DNA of 64,000 nt from Drosophila pseudoobscura (lineage: Eukaryota; Arthropoda; Insecta; Diptera; Drosophilidae). Every line of letters begins with the position of its first letter. Position 1 is the first letter of the stretch. The stretch lies in assembly GCF_009870125.1 (NCBI RefSeq), contig NC_046681.1, positions 6,523,001-6,587,000 on the forward strand, written 5' to 3'. The notes under the pieces are model-generated. The model was given only the letters and a program-made list of their open reading frames with translations. It was not told the DNA's origin and did no database searches. Positions 51,280-61,131 of the stretch are shown here, piece after piece. A program made the translations under genes and the position numbers.

Positions 51280-53863
51280 ATGGCCGACAGCCTATTCCGA
51301 ATGAGTAGCAGTGGATTGCTGCGAACGAGTGCGAATAGCTCTAATTTACAGAAGACTCTATCCCGCTCGATGCGTCCCGAAAACAATGTGACGACATTGA
51401 GTGAAACGCTAATGGACACGGATGATTCGAACCGGGGCAGGAGCCGGATGGATGTCCTGTTCACCCAATTCTTTAATATCCTGCAAGCGCACACCAGCGA
51501 GTCGGAGACCTTCGATGTTTTGCTGAGCTTGTCCCTAGCGTGCAAGGCGGTCGTGGAGCAACTGCAGCTGGAAATTGAAGAGGGAATGGGCGGAGAGCAG
51601 GGCGCCGCGCACAGAACGGCCAGCATTAATTGGCTAAAGCAGGAGATCAACACTTGGCGCTTGCTCCATGGCATCTACTATGATCGAATATTGGTACAGA
51701 CGGATACCCAAGCAGACGATGAAATGCAGGAAGGAGGCACTCTTGGGGGCAGTGAGAAAATGGTAATCAGTCAGCTGTATGCCATCAATTCCACCCTGAG
51801 GGAGTACCAGCTGGTTGTCGACTGGCTGGAGGCCAGCTACGACGAGAAGGATGCAGAGAATTTACTTCACTACCACGACCGGATGATGGCCTGGGAGAAC
51901 ACGCTCTTCCAGTTAGAGAATTTACAGGGAGTTGCGTTCGGGAAAAAGCATGAAATTGTCACGAGCTTGGATCCCGATGCTCCTGTGAGAGAGAATCGTC
52001 CTCTGCACGCTCTAGACGAGGAAGACAATATGAGGTTGGGCCGCGCGATTTTCGGGGCCATCAGGAGAGGAAGTATCGATGATGCCCTTAAGTTGTGCAA
52101 GCACTACGGCCAGACGTGGAAAGCTGCCATACTGGAGGGATGGAGGCTTCACGAGGATCCAAACTTTGAGCTCGGCGGATCCCTGGTCAACGAGAAACTG
52201 CCCATTGAGGGAAACCCTCGTCGCGATGTGTGGAAAAGGTGCGCCTGGCGTGTGGCCGATTCGAACCGCTACGACGTGTTCACACGCGCCACAGCCGGCG
52301 TCTTTTCGGGACACTTGACTTCTTTAAAAGCACTGCCACACAGCAATTGGCATGATCTGCTCTGGGCCCACATCAAGGTTCAAATCGACATTCGTGTGGA
52401 ATCGGAGATTCGAGAATACTGCACGAAGCGTTATCAGGACATGCCCGAGGACTATTGGAACGGAAAAATGACATTGGAGCAAATTTTCGACGAACTGAAT
52501 GTAGCCAAAGATGTGTCTGTGAAGGACTTTGCCAAGGGCCACTTGGGCATCATACAGAGACATCTCATCCTGGACACGTGTGGCGAGTTGATCCAGCAAA
52601 TGGTGCGCTGGTTAGAGACGGACATCAGCAAGCTGTCTTCTCACCAGCTCCGCTTTATGGCCCACATTGTTCTGTTCCTGCGGCAGATTGGACGTGTCGA
52701 AAACGAAAAGATGGCTGAAAAAATCATCGCTTCCTATGTAGAGGCGTTGCTCGCTCGTGGAGATGCCCAGCTTATTGCCTACTATTGTGCGCCCTTGTCC
52801 AACCGGCTCCAAGTAAAGCTCTACTCTCAATTCCTCGAAAAAGTTGAGCAGAAACGTGCGCGAGAGCTGGCCATCGACTCTGCATTGCAAGCGGGACTGG
52901 ACGTGGAGCAGATCACCCGCTTTACTGTGGAAAATATACGACACGCTCAGTATCCACTGGGAGAGCTCGGGGAACCGCATGCAGGAGAAATATCAGCTTC
53001 GGACCAGTTCAAGATCGCTGCTCTGGAGTGGCTCATCTTTCTGCCGGAACAGCGGAGCGAACTTCTCTGGCAAGCATGTGCCATGATGCGTATTTATCTG
53101 GCTTCTAACAAGATCGAGTGCATGCGCCAAACATTCCTGATGGTGCCCGGCGACGTGGTCACCCGTCTCATAGGTACTGTAGACTCCTTGGATAATCTGC
53201 CGCCTCGCGAGGAGTGCAGCTTAAAGGAATATCTTTGCTACAAGGTCTACCTCACTGGCGTCGACAGCTTCGTTGAGTGGAATTGCCTTTACAAGAATCC
53301 TCCGCAGAAGCCGGTGGTCATTGGGGCTACCAGCCAGGACAACTTCACGGAGCGGCTGGTGTGCGAGCTAAAGCAGCAGACCTATCGCAGTGAGCTGGAA
53401 AGATGGGAGCAGAAGGTCAAGGAGGAGGCAAAACGTAAGCATAACAATCAATTTAAAGTCCATTCAATCATCGTGTGATTCTATTCCCAATTCGCCAGAG
53501 ACAACGGAAGCTTTATACAACATTTTGACGTTCCCGGAAAAAGGCTGGCTAGTCGACCCCTTCATCTCTAAGGAGCCGGCAAATGCTGCACAGCTCAATT
53601 GGGAGAATCGACTGTTGCAGATGGAAAAGCTGCGCTCCATCTGTCTGCCCGAGATCGCACTCCTCCTTCATGAAGTTATGTCTAAGTCCGGAGACCTTGT
53701 TGGCTGTGTGCGCCTGGCAGATGAATTAGCCAGCGAACATCGTCAGCTTTACAAAGTCTACACCAAGCACCAGATGGCCGAGCTGCTCTCCAAGATTGCC
53801 GACACTTCCCTGGAGCTGCTCAACTCGAAACTGGATCCCTGGGGATACCCCATTACCGTCTAG
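51280..53863 (+). CDS. Nup107: Nucleoporin Nup107
   Basis: Exons 51280-53434 and 53499-53863 give 839 aa, the size of fly Nup107. The start is the ATG in GACCATGG, a strong context; the frame is open slightly upstream but without an ATG. The N-terminus is Ser-rich and disordered; the remainder reads as an all-helical solenoid with the family-typical segment GNPRRDVWKRCAWR near 315-330 and HDLLWAHIKVQID after it. No membrane segment. Nup107 belongs to the Y-shaped (Nup107-160) scaffold of the nuclear pore, pairs with Nup133 and also acts at kinetochores in the family. The stop is only 123 bp from the convergent Dpy-30-like stop. Confidence 0.95.
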
Positions 53864-53908
53864 AAGTTCGAATTCGATTTGTTTGCGATATATATCTAAT
53901 TTTAAACG

Positions 53909-53914
53909 TTTATT
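53909..53914 (-). terminator. Poly(A) signal for the Dpy-30-like gene
   Basis: AATAAA on the minus strand, 73 nt past the Dpy-30-like stop codon and within the 123-bp gap to the Nup107 stop. No canonical plus-strand AATAAA is seen in that gap, so the Nup107 3' end likely overlaps the Dpy-30-like gene. Confidence 0.5.
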
Positions 53915-53986
53915 TATAGATTTTTATTGGCTTAAGAATGTAGCGGGAAGGTGATAGGGAGAGGCAAGGACACGTGCTACGTATGT

Positions 53987-54358
53987 CTAGGAGTTTCCTT
54001 CGGTGACCGGGGCATTGTCCTCACATCCATTGCTGTGTTTCAGCAAGTAGGAGGCCAGGAATTGAATAGGGTCTGTGGGACGTTCCCGCGCGAGAGCCTG
54101 TAGTCCGTGGAGTAGCACGGGAGCCACCGTCTGGTCCAAATACTGGCGTGTGGGTAGCGAGCTGGGGCTCGGCTTCTTGATGGGTGGTTGCTGGGCTGAA
54201 GCTGTTGCCTGGGCTGGTGGCGCTCCGGTTCCCGCCGCGGGGACCGAGTTGCCTTGCGAATTGTTAGTGCAGTTTTGCTCCTTGGCTGCCTCTGCAGTCA
54301 CTGCGGTAGCGTTCGGCGTCGAGGCTGGGGATATGGGTGCCTCCGATTTGGCCTCCAT
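53987..54358 (-). CDS. Dpy-30L1: Dpy-30-like protein
   Basis: A single-exon 123-aa protein. Residues 1-65 are a low-complexity Ala/Pro/Thr-rich extension. The Dpy-30 dimerisation/docking motif follows (about 69-110: [19 protein letters not shown], then [14 protein letters not shown]). Known of the family: Dpy-30 dimers bind Ash2L and stimulate COMPASS/MLL H3K4 methyltransferases. Drosophila has two Dpy-30 genes and the long N-terminus fits the L1 form (memory). Head-to-head with EMC3, sharing a 414-bp promoter with two DRE cores. Confidence 0.92.
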   Translation of the reverse strand: MEAKSEAPISPASTPNATAVTAEAAKEQNCTNNSQGNSVPAAGTGAPPAQATASAQQPPIKKPSPSSLPTRQYLDQTVAPVLLHGLQALARERPTDPIQFLASYLLKHSNGCEDNAPVTEGNS

Positions 54359-54772
54359 AGCTATATCGATCCTTTGGTTTAATTAAAATTATTTAGCTGG
54401 CGTCGCCTGACAGAATTCGCCGCGGTCAAAATATACATCCAAGATATGGTCATACTTAGTGTAAGTCACTTTAAGGTATCGATAGATGTATCGAGTTGTA
54501 TAGACAATAATTGGCCAAGAAGTAAATTTCCTGCGCCGGTTTTCGAGAAAAACTAATAAGCAGCATGGATTTAACATATATTCCCTTACGCAAAATTTAA
54601 CAATTCAGAATTGTTCATTCCATTTCCTAATCCATTTCTACATATTGCAGTAAAATACCGATTGCATAAAATATACAACAATGTATACATATCGATATAT
54701 GAATATAGCAACCCTAGTTCCTGTTGAAAAACCGAAAAAGTTGATTAATTAAAATAAACTATTAATCAAATA
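54359..54772. promoter_or_regulatory. Bidirectional promoter, Dpy-30-like / EMC3
   Basis: A 414-bp gap between divergent start codons. DRE cores TATCGATA lie at 54477-54484 and 54690-54697. The DRE is bound by DREF and is typical of TATA-less fly housekeeping promoters. Confidence 0.65.
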
Positions 54773-55579
54773 ATGACGGAGCTGCTCATTGATCCGGACA
54801 TTCGCGTGTGGGTTTTCTTGCCCATAGTGCTGATCACCTTTTTGGTTGGCATAGTGCGCCACTATGTGTCTATTCTGATATCAACCCAAAAGAAGGCCGA
54901 AATAACCCAGATCCAGGACAGGTGAGTCGCGAGCAAAGTGCAGCATAAGACAATTGATTATAAGTGATTTCGGTTCGTTCGCAGTCAAGCCATGATTCGC
55001 GCTCGCCTCCTGCGGGAAAATGGCAAATACTTGAGCGCCCAGTCATTCTCCATGAGGAAAAACTACTTTAACAGCGAGGAAACGGGCTACTTCAAGACCC
55101 AGAAGCGGGCGCCTGTGGCCCAGAACTCATCTGCCATGCTGACTGACATGGTAAAAGGGAACTTCATCAACGTATTGCCGATGGTCGTCATCGGAGGATG
55201 GATTAATTGGATGTTCTCTGGTTTCGTGACCACCAAGGTGCCGTTTCCGCTGACCTTGCGCTTCAAGCCCATGTTACAACGTGGAGTTGAGCTAGCTTCC
55301 CTGGACGCTGCCTGGGTCTCATCCGCCTCCTGGTATTTCCTCAACGTATTCGGCCTGCGCTCCATCTACACGTTAGTCCTGGGCGAGAACAACCACGCGG
55401 ACCAGACTCAGGCACAGGCAGATGCAATGACTGGCGCCGCCATGACCATGCCGCAGGACCCTAAGGCAGCCTTCAAAGCGGAATGGGAGGCGCTGGAGAT
55501 CACAGAGTACCACAATGCCCTGAAAAACATAGACGCCGACATGCTAAACATCGTTGCAGCCTCCGACCAAAGTGAATAA
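54773..55579 (+). CDS. EMC3: ER membrane protein complex subunit 3
   Basis: Exons 54773-54921 and 54985-55579 give 247 aa, a match to EMC3 size. It begins [19 protein letters not shown] as orthologues do. Three hydrophobic segments fit the known topology: about 13-34, 113-134 and 164-188, with conserved [15 protein letters not shown] and [10 protein letters not shown] between them. EMC3 is an Oxa1-superfamily insertase core that, with EMC6, inserts tail-anchored and multipass proteins into the ER membrane; in flies EMC3 is needed for rhodopsin biogenesis. AATAAA lies at 55664-55669. It converges with the CFAP20 paralogue. Confidence 0.95.
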
Positions 55580-55769
55580 GAAGTTTTCGCAATTTAGTTG
55601 TCCTAGCAAATTTCCAATATAACAAAGAAGATTTTGTTTAATTGTAGAGTAGACTTTGGTAACAATAAACATGTTATCTATCTACTACTGGGAATTTTAT
55701 GGTCGTGCCCTGCCCCCTGCCCTTGTGTTTAACTAAATTAACAATGAACGTATAAACATAGATATAATT

Positions 55770-56711
55770 CTAGTAGTAGGCCTCCTCAGTGGCCTCGGTC
55801 TGTGTAGGGGGCTCCTCGGCTGCGGGCTCCGGAGCAGCTGAGACCACGCCCACGGAGACGGTAGGCGACGGTGCCTTCTTCAACTCCGGAGCAGCCTCCG
55901 GCTCCGATTCCTGAACCGGCGCCTCTGGCTGAGGTGCCTTAACCGGTCCTTCACCACGCGCAGTATTCAGAGGCGATGGAGGACGAGCAGTAGGAGGCAC
56001 CTTAAACTGCTTCTCCGGCTTCTTCAAATCCTTGGGCTTGCCCATCAAGCGGTAATCATTGGGAAGCTCTGCTTCCGTGTAGAGCTTGTCAGCAAAGTAG
56101 ACGCGGCGAATTCGCACATTGGCATGTATCTGCAGCGATACGGTCTCCAGATAGTTCGAGCCGTAGGCGCGCCGTGTGAAATCAGCGAGATTGAATTGAA
56201 TCTGGTTCCAGCCAGGCGACATGCCCATTGGCATGGCAGTGCAGAACGGCTTGACAGATGTCTTGCTCTGGAAATTCGATACGCGAAAGCGGCGCATGAA
56301 ACGCTGATCATCTTGAATCTGCACGAGAATGCCAGAGTAAGTGGTGGACGTATAATATTTAATCAGGAAAACGAACCTTAACTTCGAAGCAAAAATATTT
56401 ATGCATGTTCTTTATCAGAAGCACCAAAAACGGCAGCTTGATGCCGAGCTGTTCCTTGCACTCACTGGGGCAGTGGATGAATGCTGTCGACACATTGGAA
56501 CCAATTATCTCCAGCACCAGAGACTTGATATCATCATCGTATATCCGCTTAATGTAACCATTTTTGGTCTAGCCGGAGACGCAGGTTGTTAGGGCTATAC
56601 TGGGATAGTCAAGTAGGTCATACTCACATAAGAAGACCACTGCTGCAGAGGTGAGCTGCCTACGCTGTAGAGAATTGTTAGAAACCCTTTCTGATAAGCA
56701 GAACGATACAT
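55770..56711 (-). CDS. CFAP20/BUG22 paralogue with extended C-terminus
   Basis: Minus-strand exons 56628-56711, 56377-56568 and 55770-56318 give 274 aa; canonical CFAP20 is 193. The first ~190 residues follow CFAP20 closely: [96 protein letters not shown]. Differences from canonical CFAP20 are visible throughout, so this is a diverged paralogue. The last ~85 residues are a Pro/Glu/Ala-rich tail absent from CFAP20. CFAP20 is an inner-junction protein of ciliary doublet microtubules; by inference this copy may serve sperm flagella. The second intron donor (GTTCGT) is non-ideal but keeps the family alignment. The start codon is 105 bp past the RTF2 stop. Confidence 0.9.
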
Positions 56712-56807
56712 TGTCGGAGTTTCTTTTCGTGTTTAGTTTTATTCTATCAAATGGTTTTGGAGTTGTCTGCAAATATGATTTTTAACGCACAGCAATCTTG
56801 GGAATAT

Positions 56808-56813
56808 TTTATT
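56808..56813 (-). terminator. Poly(A) signal immediately after the RTF2 stop
   Basis: AATAAA on the minus strand, 3 nt past the RTF2 TAG, in the 105-bp gap before the CFAP20 paralogue. The position implies a very short RTF2 3' UTR. Confidence 0.55.
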
Positions 56814-56816
56814 AAA

Positions 56817-57771
56817 CTAATTGTAGAATGGATTGTAGGTGATCCAATGGGCACGCTCCTGCTCCTTCTCCGTTTTGTGGGAGGTAAAGAGGGATTTGTA
56901 GACATCGCTGGCCTTTGGGTCCTTGGCCACGCTGAAGTCGTTTTTCAATCGCTTGAGTTCGGGGTCCTGCATGGCGTTCGCAGTCCCCAGGCGCTTGGGA
57001 TTGGCGACTACCTTGACTTTCGAGCTGGTTGAGGTTGATGGTTTCTCAGTCACAACAGTGGACGCACAAGACTCGTCGGTCTCTGTTTTAATCTCCACCT
57101 TCTTGGCTTCCTTTTTGTCTTTTTTCGAGGACTTTCTTTTGGCTGCTCGCATTTCCATTTTGACCTTCATCAGCTCCAAGTCCTCTTCATTACCGTTCAG
57201 AACGACTATGTCCTCGACACTGTAGGGGGTCTGGCACAAGGGGCAAGTGCTGGACGAGTTTCCTTTAATCTGTTTCAGGGCTCTCTCGGACACCACACAT
57301 CCACAGCTCCAAAGTGCAACGAATCGAAATTTTCCTGACATCTCAAGCCCAATCAGCTTGCATATATATGGGGCATGACGAGTGTCTAGCAGTCCCTCGG
57401 TCTTGTCCTCTTCTGTGAAGGCGGGATTGGGGGTCAATTGTAGAGTTTTAATGTCCTTTAGGCTCTTCACATGCTCGGACATCTCGGGCATTTTCTCCTT
57501 TTCCAGCAGCCTCTCGATGAGGCTCTGCTTTGAGTACAATCTGCCCATTCCGCACATGGCTATGGGCTCCTGCAGGCGCTGCTGCGTCAGACTGCAGTGC
57601 AGCCAGCGAAACTCTCGCTCCGCGTCTTTGTCTTTCTGCAAAATACACAATTCAATTTTAGTTTTGAGATCCATGGCGCTGATAATATTCGATGATATTT
57701 ACCTGTTCTGGCTTTTGTTTGACGCGGACCAGCTCATCGCGTTTGGGAATAGTTCCGCCATCGCATCCCAT
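56817..57771 (-). CDS. RTF2: Replication termination factor 2 homologue
   Basis: Minus-strand exons 57703-57771 and 56817-57635 give 295 aa. The N-terminus MGCDGGTIPKRDELVRVKQK is the RTF2 signature. Two zinc-less or variant RING/U-box-like halves follow (WLHCSLTQQRLQEPIAMCGM; and FVALWSCGCVVSERAL with STCPLCQTPY). The C-terminal half is Lys-rich with repeated KKDKKEAKK, likely nuclear. RTF2 promotes replication-fork stalling in fission yeast; in animals it is a fork component removed by DDI1/2 and the proteasome. A Motif-1 core element and the 65-bp promoter module lie upstream. Confidence 0.93.
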
Positions 57772-57923
57772 GATTGCTTTTTCAATGCTATGCTACCGTG
57801 CTTATTATGTTACCCTTAAGCAGCGTGGCACGATGTTGAAAATTGCCAATGATAGCTTCTTTGCCTGCAGTATTATTTTTTTAGAAAAAAATCTAATTGT
57901 TCGTTGTGTTTTCTCTTGTTTTT

Positions 57924-57932
57924 AGTGTGACC
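57924..57932 (-). promoter_or_regulatory. Motif-1 core promoter element of RTF2
   Basis: GGTCACACT on the minus strand matches the Ohler Motif 1 core (bound by M1BP), about 153 bp upstream of the RTF2 ATG. It and the adjacent 65-bp module define a TATA-less housekeeping promoter. Confidence 0.65.
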
Positions 57933-57960
57933 GCGGATTTGTCGACAAAATTTACCGTCC

Positions 57961-58029
57961 GACCCTCAGAAATATACCAAAATATACCGGCTCATTTTGA
58001 AAATATACCTTAAATATACTGACGAATTC
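57961..58029 (-). promoter_or_regulatory. 65-bp GGTATATTTT promoter module, copy 3 (RTF2)
   Basis: Read on the minus strand it runs TCGTCAGTATATTTAAGG, TATATTTTCAAAATGAG, CGGTATATTTTGGTATAT, TTCTGAGGGTC. It is nearly the same as the copy upstream of WDR12 and lies about 190 bp upstream of the RTF2 ATG, co-oriented with it. Confidence 0.65.
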
Positions 58030-58060
58030 AAGTTCTATTATCCATATTCCTCGTTTTTTA

Positions 58061-58314
58061 TATTCCGTCGAATATTACTGGCTAGATAGATTTTTCATCC
58101 CTGCCCACATAATTGTATCCAATTAATGAACCTATTTTCTATTCGACTGATTTATTTGAAATACTTGCTTTTATCGGTTTTTGCCTTAAAAATGGTTTTA
58201 GTGTAAAAACGTAAGAGAGTAATCGTTCCTTTTGCTCAATTTTGATATTCCGTTGAATAATGCTGGCTTACTAAAACCCTTAGCCCTGCCTAGACAGTTT
58301 TATCCAGTTTTATG
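58061..58314. repeat. Diverged tandem duplication upstream of RTF2
   Basis: Positions 58061-58124 and 58246-58314 align over about 65 bp (shared TATTCCGT, GAATA, CTGGCT, CCCTGCC, TATCCA). Identity is only moderate. The function is unknown; the gap to the lipase gene otherwise shows nothing. Confidence 0.4.
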
Positions 58315-58553
58315 TTTGAAGACAATTTCTACGGTATTAACTAATTTTAGACATCCCTTTTAAATAAAAAAGTTCAACAGTTCTAGTGGCCAACCTCGTC
58401 GGCCAACATCTACCAGCAGGTGGCACGCAACTAGCGTGCTTAGGGCCGATAAATAAATTCAAAAATGCACTAAGGCGGCAACAGAATATTTTGTACTTCA
58501 ATTTATTGCCAACAGCTATATTTTGTAGTGAAAACCTAGTTGGTGGCCAGCTT

Positions 58554-61131
58554 CTACATATCCGTGAAGGGGCAGTGCTTGGCATAAGGCACATCTATGC
58601 AAATGCAGCCACGGGCGCTGGAAGCATGTGTGTTTGATACATTTGAAATTAAAAAACCTTATTTGGCACTTACTCGTCCGGGGCATCGTTGCCTATATGG
58701 TACTCCCGCAGAAGCGAGACAAACTCGAACGGATTCATTTTACCGCTGACTGGCAATCGCTTGGGCCCGCTGATGTTCTGACACCCATTGGGGCAGGGCA
58801 CGCCCACGAACTTCTTATGCTTGTACGTGGCCGAGGCCAGGTAACAAATGCTCAGGAAATGCGAACAGCGGTATCGTCCTGCCAAGGGAAGAAATTGGTA
58901 CGAAATCGGCATTAGAGCAGATTGGAGTAACATATTGCGAGTTCTTACTAATGGGATTTCCCTTGCAGTACGGTTGGATACGCCCTCCGTTTACGCAGTA
59001 GTTGAGGTGCCCCGTGTTGTCCTCCTGGCCGAGGAATCCGGCGTTTGTATGGAGAACTTGTATGACACTAGCATCGTCGAGGGATAGGCGGAAGGTGTTG
59101 CTCTTCTTTCGTTCGATTAGAGGACGAGCCGGATCCAGGCCTATTATGCGATATTGCTTCTTGGTCAAGTGGTTGCTGATCATGCCACAGATGTGGGCCC
59201 CCAAGGAATGGCCCACGCAGGTGATTTTTTCTCTGACGGCGCCATAATGGGTGAGAAATGCATAGATCTGTGCTGTGCACTGCGCCGTGAGTCTGGTGTT
59301 TATGAGGGAATGCAGATAACAGGGATATCGCGTCAAGGGCCGCCAGTCCACGGTAATCACGTTGAAGTCGCGCGATAAATATGCTGTATAATGACAATGA
59401 GAAAAATCAACGTTCCATCTGGTAGCCCATGGCCACGGTCACGCCACTAACCATCCCTCAGGAACTGCAGATGCACGTCAATGGCTGTGCCGTTGAAGCC
59501 GTGGATTATGAAGACCGTTTCCCGATGCTTTCCGAATCCGCCCTGGTACAGACTCGTCGGGGATTTTACATTCAAAGCCACTCCGCGACGTGGCCCATTG
59601 CTGGAAGACAGACGGAAGCGATTTTGTTAAATTGTAATGCACCTAATTGAAGTTGAGCTTAATCACATACTATGGAACTACGTCCACTTATGTAACTCTG
59701 CAGATGTTCACACTTCAGTGACTATGGAATTGTAGCAGAAAAAGCTACTGCTTATTCCATCGAGTTTTGATGATCTTCTCAGACACTTTTATAAGCGCAA
59801 ACCCCGATCGGTGAAAAATTAATGTGCTTTCAATTACGAGAAATGGGAAGGAAATCCCACCCTTAAGTGCAAATGAGTTTATCTTTATAAACAAACAATG
59901 TATTCCCGACAAAAAAAGAGTATTTTGTGAAAACTTCGTTGTGAGAGAGAACCAGATTAATGATAAGGTAAGTCCAGAAGACAAAAAATTTAAATATATG
60001 TATGTACATATAATTGTTTGATGATATTGTGGATCGGATAGAAGGGCCATGTTTTTGGTGTTAACATTCGGCACAATTGAGTGCAAAATCGATGTCCTTT
60101 TTGGATGCGACAAGCACGGCCTCAGGCCGGATCTGTTCACTGTAGTCCATTCCTTTGTTTTCTCCAGAAATCCTCCATGCCCTTAAAGAAAGCTTCGATC
60201 TTCAATTTCCAAGAATGAATGGCTTAGTCCCGTAACTCTTAAATGTTACTCAACCGTCAATCTTCGACTTGTTAAACGGTCCTCACGTGTAATCGTCTCG
60301 AGCATCTCATGTTACCGCAACAATGCCGCCACTGCACTCCGGATATGGTGATACCAAGAGCTCATCTTTGGACTGGAGCTGGTGATCGGGAGTTGTCTGG
60401 CAGGGGCAGAGTTGGGCCAGACGAGTTGAACGACTTCGACCGTTGTTTGTAAAACATTTTATTTGTCAATTATTAACTCCAATTGATGCCAATTGATGTC
60501 GACCAAGTTTAGCAGTCAGTGGGGCTGATTCAGGCCTTGTGCAGCTCGGAGCATCTCTCCTTAGTGGGTCAGCGTCCGGTTTGCGAAACAAGTTGCTCGC
60601 CCATTAATTGCACTCTTATTTTTTGGTATTCGCCAGCCATATCCTTCTTGTCGCACAACTCTGTATTTTGTATTTTGGGCGATGACACACTAACCGAGTG
60701 AGGAAATCGAGTTGCCTAACACCTGACTTAACTTTCTCCCGCACTGTGGTACATCTTCCATAAGAACTCTATAGGAACTCTCCCCGATCGCTCACATACT
60801 TAATCATCGATGGCGTGGCCCCACAATCCACTCTCCACTCTCCACTTACGGCGCAAACAGTCGATGCTCGATATGGGGACTGGGGCAGAAGTTCTTGTCG
60901 CGCAGGAAGCAGCGCAAGACGTTTAGGTCCAGGGCACCGCTGCTGAGGAGGTTCTTCCAGTCCATTTGGTTTATCAGCAATGCTTGGGCATCTGAAAATG
61001 TTCGGGCAGGTTTATGTACTGATGGTCTATACCCATTGATATGTTTTTGGTTTAATTTCCGCACTTCTATATGCGTAGGTAGTACCTTTGGCAATGAGTG
61101 TGAAAAGGCAAAACACGAAAAGATATTTCAT
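58554..61131 (-). CDS. Secreted phospholipase A1-like lipase (pancreatic lipase family)
   Basis: Minus-strand exons 61086-61131, 60850-60991, 59452-59600, 58949-59383, 58674-58878 and 58554-58617 give 346 aa. A signal peptide (MKYLFVFCLFTLIA) starts it. Family landmarks: TVFIIHGFNG (oxyanion loop), VITVDWR, VGHSLGAH with nucleophile Ser172, GLDPARP with Asp196, and CSH with His264. The triad is therefore complete. The lid between the flanking cysteines is short, as in insect and venom phospholipases A1, so lysophospholipid/PLA1 activity is likelier than triglyceride lipase; this is inference. AATAAA is 47 nt past the stop. A D. melanogaster counterpart may be CG6431 (memory, unchecked). Intron 2 (59601-60849) holds a degenerate coding-like block. 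Confidence 0.9.
60061..60665 (-). pseudogene. Stop-interrupted coding-like remnant inside lipase intron 2
   Basis: On the minus strand, several stop-free stretches look like protein. They include LCDKKDMAGEYQKIRVQLMG (near 60660), then LCPCQTTPDHQLQSKDELLV followed by SPYPECSGGI (near 60400), and a C-terminal piece with GMDYSEQIRPEAVLVASKKD ending at a TAA on 60061-60063. They are separated by stops and frame changes, as in a decayed gene or one with unrecognised introns. The last piece weakly resembles the RPEAVV...DV..AL..A pattern of FAD-binding (PCMH-type) oxidases. I do not identify a family; chance is not excluded. Confidence 0.3.

Noticed and set aside
59745-60140. 131-codon minus-strand frame in lipase intron 2
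   Set aside because: It overlaps the better coding-like remnant in another frame, has no recognisable domain, and its 3' half is AT-rich low-information sequence.
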